NCBI GenBank assembly: GCA_965215705.1
Contig: CBDCEE010000003.1
Coordinates: 1,116,001 to 1,180,000 of the forward strand
Direction: 5' to 3'
Length of the DNA stretch: 64,000 nucleotides
From: JAAXPZ01 sp965215705
GTDB taxonomy: Bacteria > Campylobacterota > Campylobacteria > Campylobacterales > Sulfurovaceae
Part shown: one piece after another, positions 62,381 through 64,000 of the stretch
Layout of the letters: each line of letters opens with the position of its first letter
Position numbering within the stretch: position 1 is the first letter of the stretch
Notes under the pieces: model-generated
Told to the model about the DNA's origin: nothing
The model's input: the letters and a program-made list of their open reading frames with translations, nothing else
The model's database searches: none
Position numbers and translations under genes: made by a program

Positions 62381-63500
62381 GACCAAACAACCACTACCGG
62401 CATGGGCAGATGTCATACTCATACCCCTTATCAATCTCTTTATCGCTTTTGCGGTCTCTAGTATCATTATCTATCTGATCGGTGAAGACCCTTTTGAGGC
62501 ATTCAAGATCATGATGGAAGGTGCATTTGGTACTTCTGAAGGGATAGGCTATACCCTCTACTATGCCACCAACTTTATCTTCACCGGGTTAGCAGTGGCG
62601 ATCGCCTTTCATGCCATGCTCTTCAACATTGGAGGAGAAGGACAGGCCTATATTGGTGGGCTGGGTGTCGCCATAGCACTGCTGGCACTTGATGGCATGC
62701 TGCCTTTTTGGGCACTGTTTCCCATCGCTATCATCGCAGGCATGCTCTTTGGTGCAGCATGGGCAGCGATCCCTGCCTACCTGCAGGCTTATCGCGGTAG
62801 CCATATCGTTATCACCACCATCATGTTCAACTTTATCGCCGCCAACCTCATGGTCTACCTACTGGTCAATATCTTCATCGTACCAGGGAGTATGACACCC
62901 GAGAGTCGGGTCTTCTCCGAAGCAGCACAGCTGCCTTTTATGTATGAGATACTGGGCTGGTTTGGATTCACCATCTCTGAGTCACCACTCAACCTCAGCT
63001 TCATCGTTGCCATCGTGGTCTCGATACTATTCTGGATCTATGTCTGGCATACCCGCTGGGGCTATGCCTTACGTTCGGTGGGTTTCAGCGAAAGTGCTGC
63101 CCGCTACGCAGGGATCGATCCCAAAAAAGTCATCATGATCACCATGCTCATCTCTGGGGGACTGGCAGGTCTGGCTGGACTCAATGAGGTGATGGGTGTC
63201 CAGCACAAACTGATGCTGGACTTTGTGGCAGGATATGGCTTTACAGGTATTGCCGTAGCCCTGATGGGACGTAACCATCCTGTGGGTATCATCCTCTCCA
63301 GTATCCTCTTTGGGGCACTCTTCCAAGGAGGTGCCGAGCTGGCATTTGAGATGCCTGCGATCTCCAAAGAGATGGTCTTTGTCATACAGGGACTCATCAT
63401 TCTCTTTAGTGGTGCGTTAGCCTACATGAGTAAGCCTTGGCTGGAGAAGTTTTTCTCTCTCTTTGCCAGAGATAACAGTAATGAAACGGAGGTAGCCTAA
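62373..63500 (+). CDS. ABC importer inner-membrane permease (nucleoside type)
   Basis: The start at 62373 (MAKTKQPLPAWADVILIP) is chosen because an AGGGGGAAA ribosome-binding site lies just upstream; an in-frame extension to 62337 lies inside the ATPase gene. The 375-residue protein has about ten hydrophobic helices and the BPD_transp_2 marks NIGGEGQAYIGG, GSHIVITTIMFNFIAANL and the coupling segment GFSESAARYAGIDPKK, followed by SGGLAGLAGLNEVMG. It is the larger of the two permeases of the system. Confidence 0.94.
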   Translation: MAKTKQPLPAWADVILIPLINLFIAFAVSSIIIYLIGEDPFEAFKIMMEGAFGTSEGIGYTLYYATNFIFTGLAVAIAFHAMLFNIGGEGQAYIGGLGVAIALLALDGMLPFWALFPIAIIAGMLFGAAWAAIPAYLQAYRGSHIVITTIMFNFIAANLMVYLLVNIFIVPGSMTPESRVFSEAAQLPFMYEILGWFGFTISESPLNLSFIVAIVVSILFWIYVWHTRWGYALRSVGFSESAARYAGIDPKKVIMITMLISGGLAGLAGLNEVMGVQHKLMLDFVAGYGFTGIAVALMGRNHPVGIILSSILFGALFQGGAELAFEMPAISKEMVFVIQGLIILFSGALAYMSKPWLEKFFSLFARDNSNETEVA

Positions 63501-63501
63501 T

Positions 63502-64000
63502 ATGGACTTCGCACTCAATGACATCCTCTCTATCCTAGCAGCGACCATCCGCGTCTCTACCCCACTAATCTTTGCTGCAATGGCAGGTATCTTCTCGGAG
63601 CGTTCTGGTATCGTAGATATCAGTCTGGAGGGTAAACTCCTCGCAGGTGCCTTTGCCGCAGCCAGTACCGCAGCCGTGACAGGCTCACCATGGCTAGGAC
63701 TCATGGCAGCGATCGTAGTCAACATGGCACTCAGCATGATCCACGGCTTTGCCTCCATCACCCACAATGGCGATCAGGTCGTCAGTGGTGTGGCGATCAA
63801 CATCATCGTCTCAGGACTCACAGTCGTACTGGGCATGGCATGGTTCCACCGTGCAGGCCAGACCCCTACGCTGCCTGCGGATGCCAGATTTATGCCGATC
63901 GATCTTCCAGGATCTGAAGCACTCTCCAATATCCCTATACTAGGTGAGATCTACACCAAGCTCATCAGTGGACACAACCTGCTGGTCTATGTAGCATTCC
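63502..64000 (+). CDS. Second ABC importer permease, cut by the window edge
   Basis: An ATG one base after the stop of the first permease opens a frame (MDFALNDILSILAATIRVST) that stays open to the last base. The visible 166 codons have the second-subunit marks of nucleoside importers: FAAMAGIFSERSGIVDISLEG (split for description), GKLLAGAFAAA and NGDQVVSGVAINIIVSGLT. The family is about 300 residues, so roughly half is missing. Confidence 0.92.
   Translation, partial: MDFALNDILSILAATIRVSTPLIFAAMAGIFSERSGIVDISLEGKLLAGAFAAASTAAVTGSPWLGLMAAIVVNMALSMIHGFASITHNGDQVVSGVAINIIVSGLTVVLGMAWFHRAGQTPTLPADARFMPIDLPGSEALSNIPILGEIYTKLISGHNLLVYVAF

Overview
The window looks like the chromosome of a Campylobacterota (epsilonproteobacterium), most likely a Sulfurovum-like sulfur/hydrogen oxidiser. 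The grounds are the gene order rppH-lysC-hobA-holB-folP (hobA is an initiation factor specific to this phylum and sits beside lysC, holB and folP in Helicobacter), a class II DAHP synthase, an ArsRS-like two-component pair, and moderate GC with short spacers and many start/stop overlaps. No rRNA, tRNA or CRISPR array was recognised.

Region 1 (1-25.3 kb) is core chromosome. It holds DAHP synthase, a sensor kinase/regulator pair, then a long minus-strand run (rppH, lysC, hobA, holB, folP, a SPOR protein, trpE, aroE) that mixes amino-acid and folate synthesis with replication genes. Next come hemW, a GlnRS-YqeY fusion, tatB-tatC-queA, an NlpC/P60-SPOR lipoprotein, a large secreted TPR-CHAT protein, ruvX, nagZ and two thioredoxin-fold proteins.

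Region 2 (25,346-48,038) is the most notable part: a 22,693-bp Tn7-like transposon with both ends readable to the base. It begins and ends TGTCA/TGACA, is flanked by the 5-bp duplication GCCTT (AAGGC on the coding strand), carries at least five copies of a 15-bp putative TnsB site near its ends, and splits dprA. Removing the element and one GCCTT restores a 264-codon dprA frame. One end carries tnsA (itself broken by an IS30-family insertion with a 3-bp AAA duplication), tnsB, a short TniB-like tnsC and a single tniQ. The other end carries a TnsE-like gene overlapping a complete, diverged dprA. The element therefore destroys the host competence gene while bringing a replacement. Cargo between the ends includes a cdiB-cdiA-immunity contact-dependent inhibition locus with a 3204-residue exoprotein, an HD-domain protein, a DDE transposase and a decayed gene.

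Region 3 (48.0-64 kb) returns to chromosome: the 5' stub of dprA, a third thioredoxin-fold protein, a secreted PilJ-domain protein with an IS1595-family insertion just upstream, a lactate-use locus (a D-lactate dehydrogenase with a one-base frameshift and an in-frame palindromic repeat, plus lutABC) split by an orphan beta-helix lipoprotein, a divergent polysaccharide deacetylase, and a nucleoside salvage/import operon (deoD, BMP binding protein, double ATPase, two permeases) running off the right edge.
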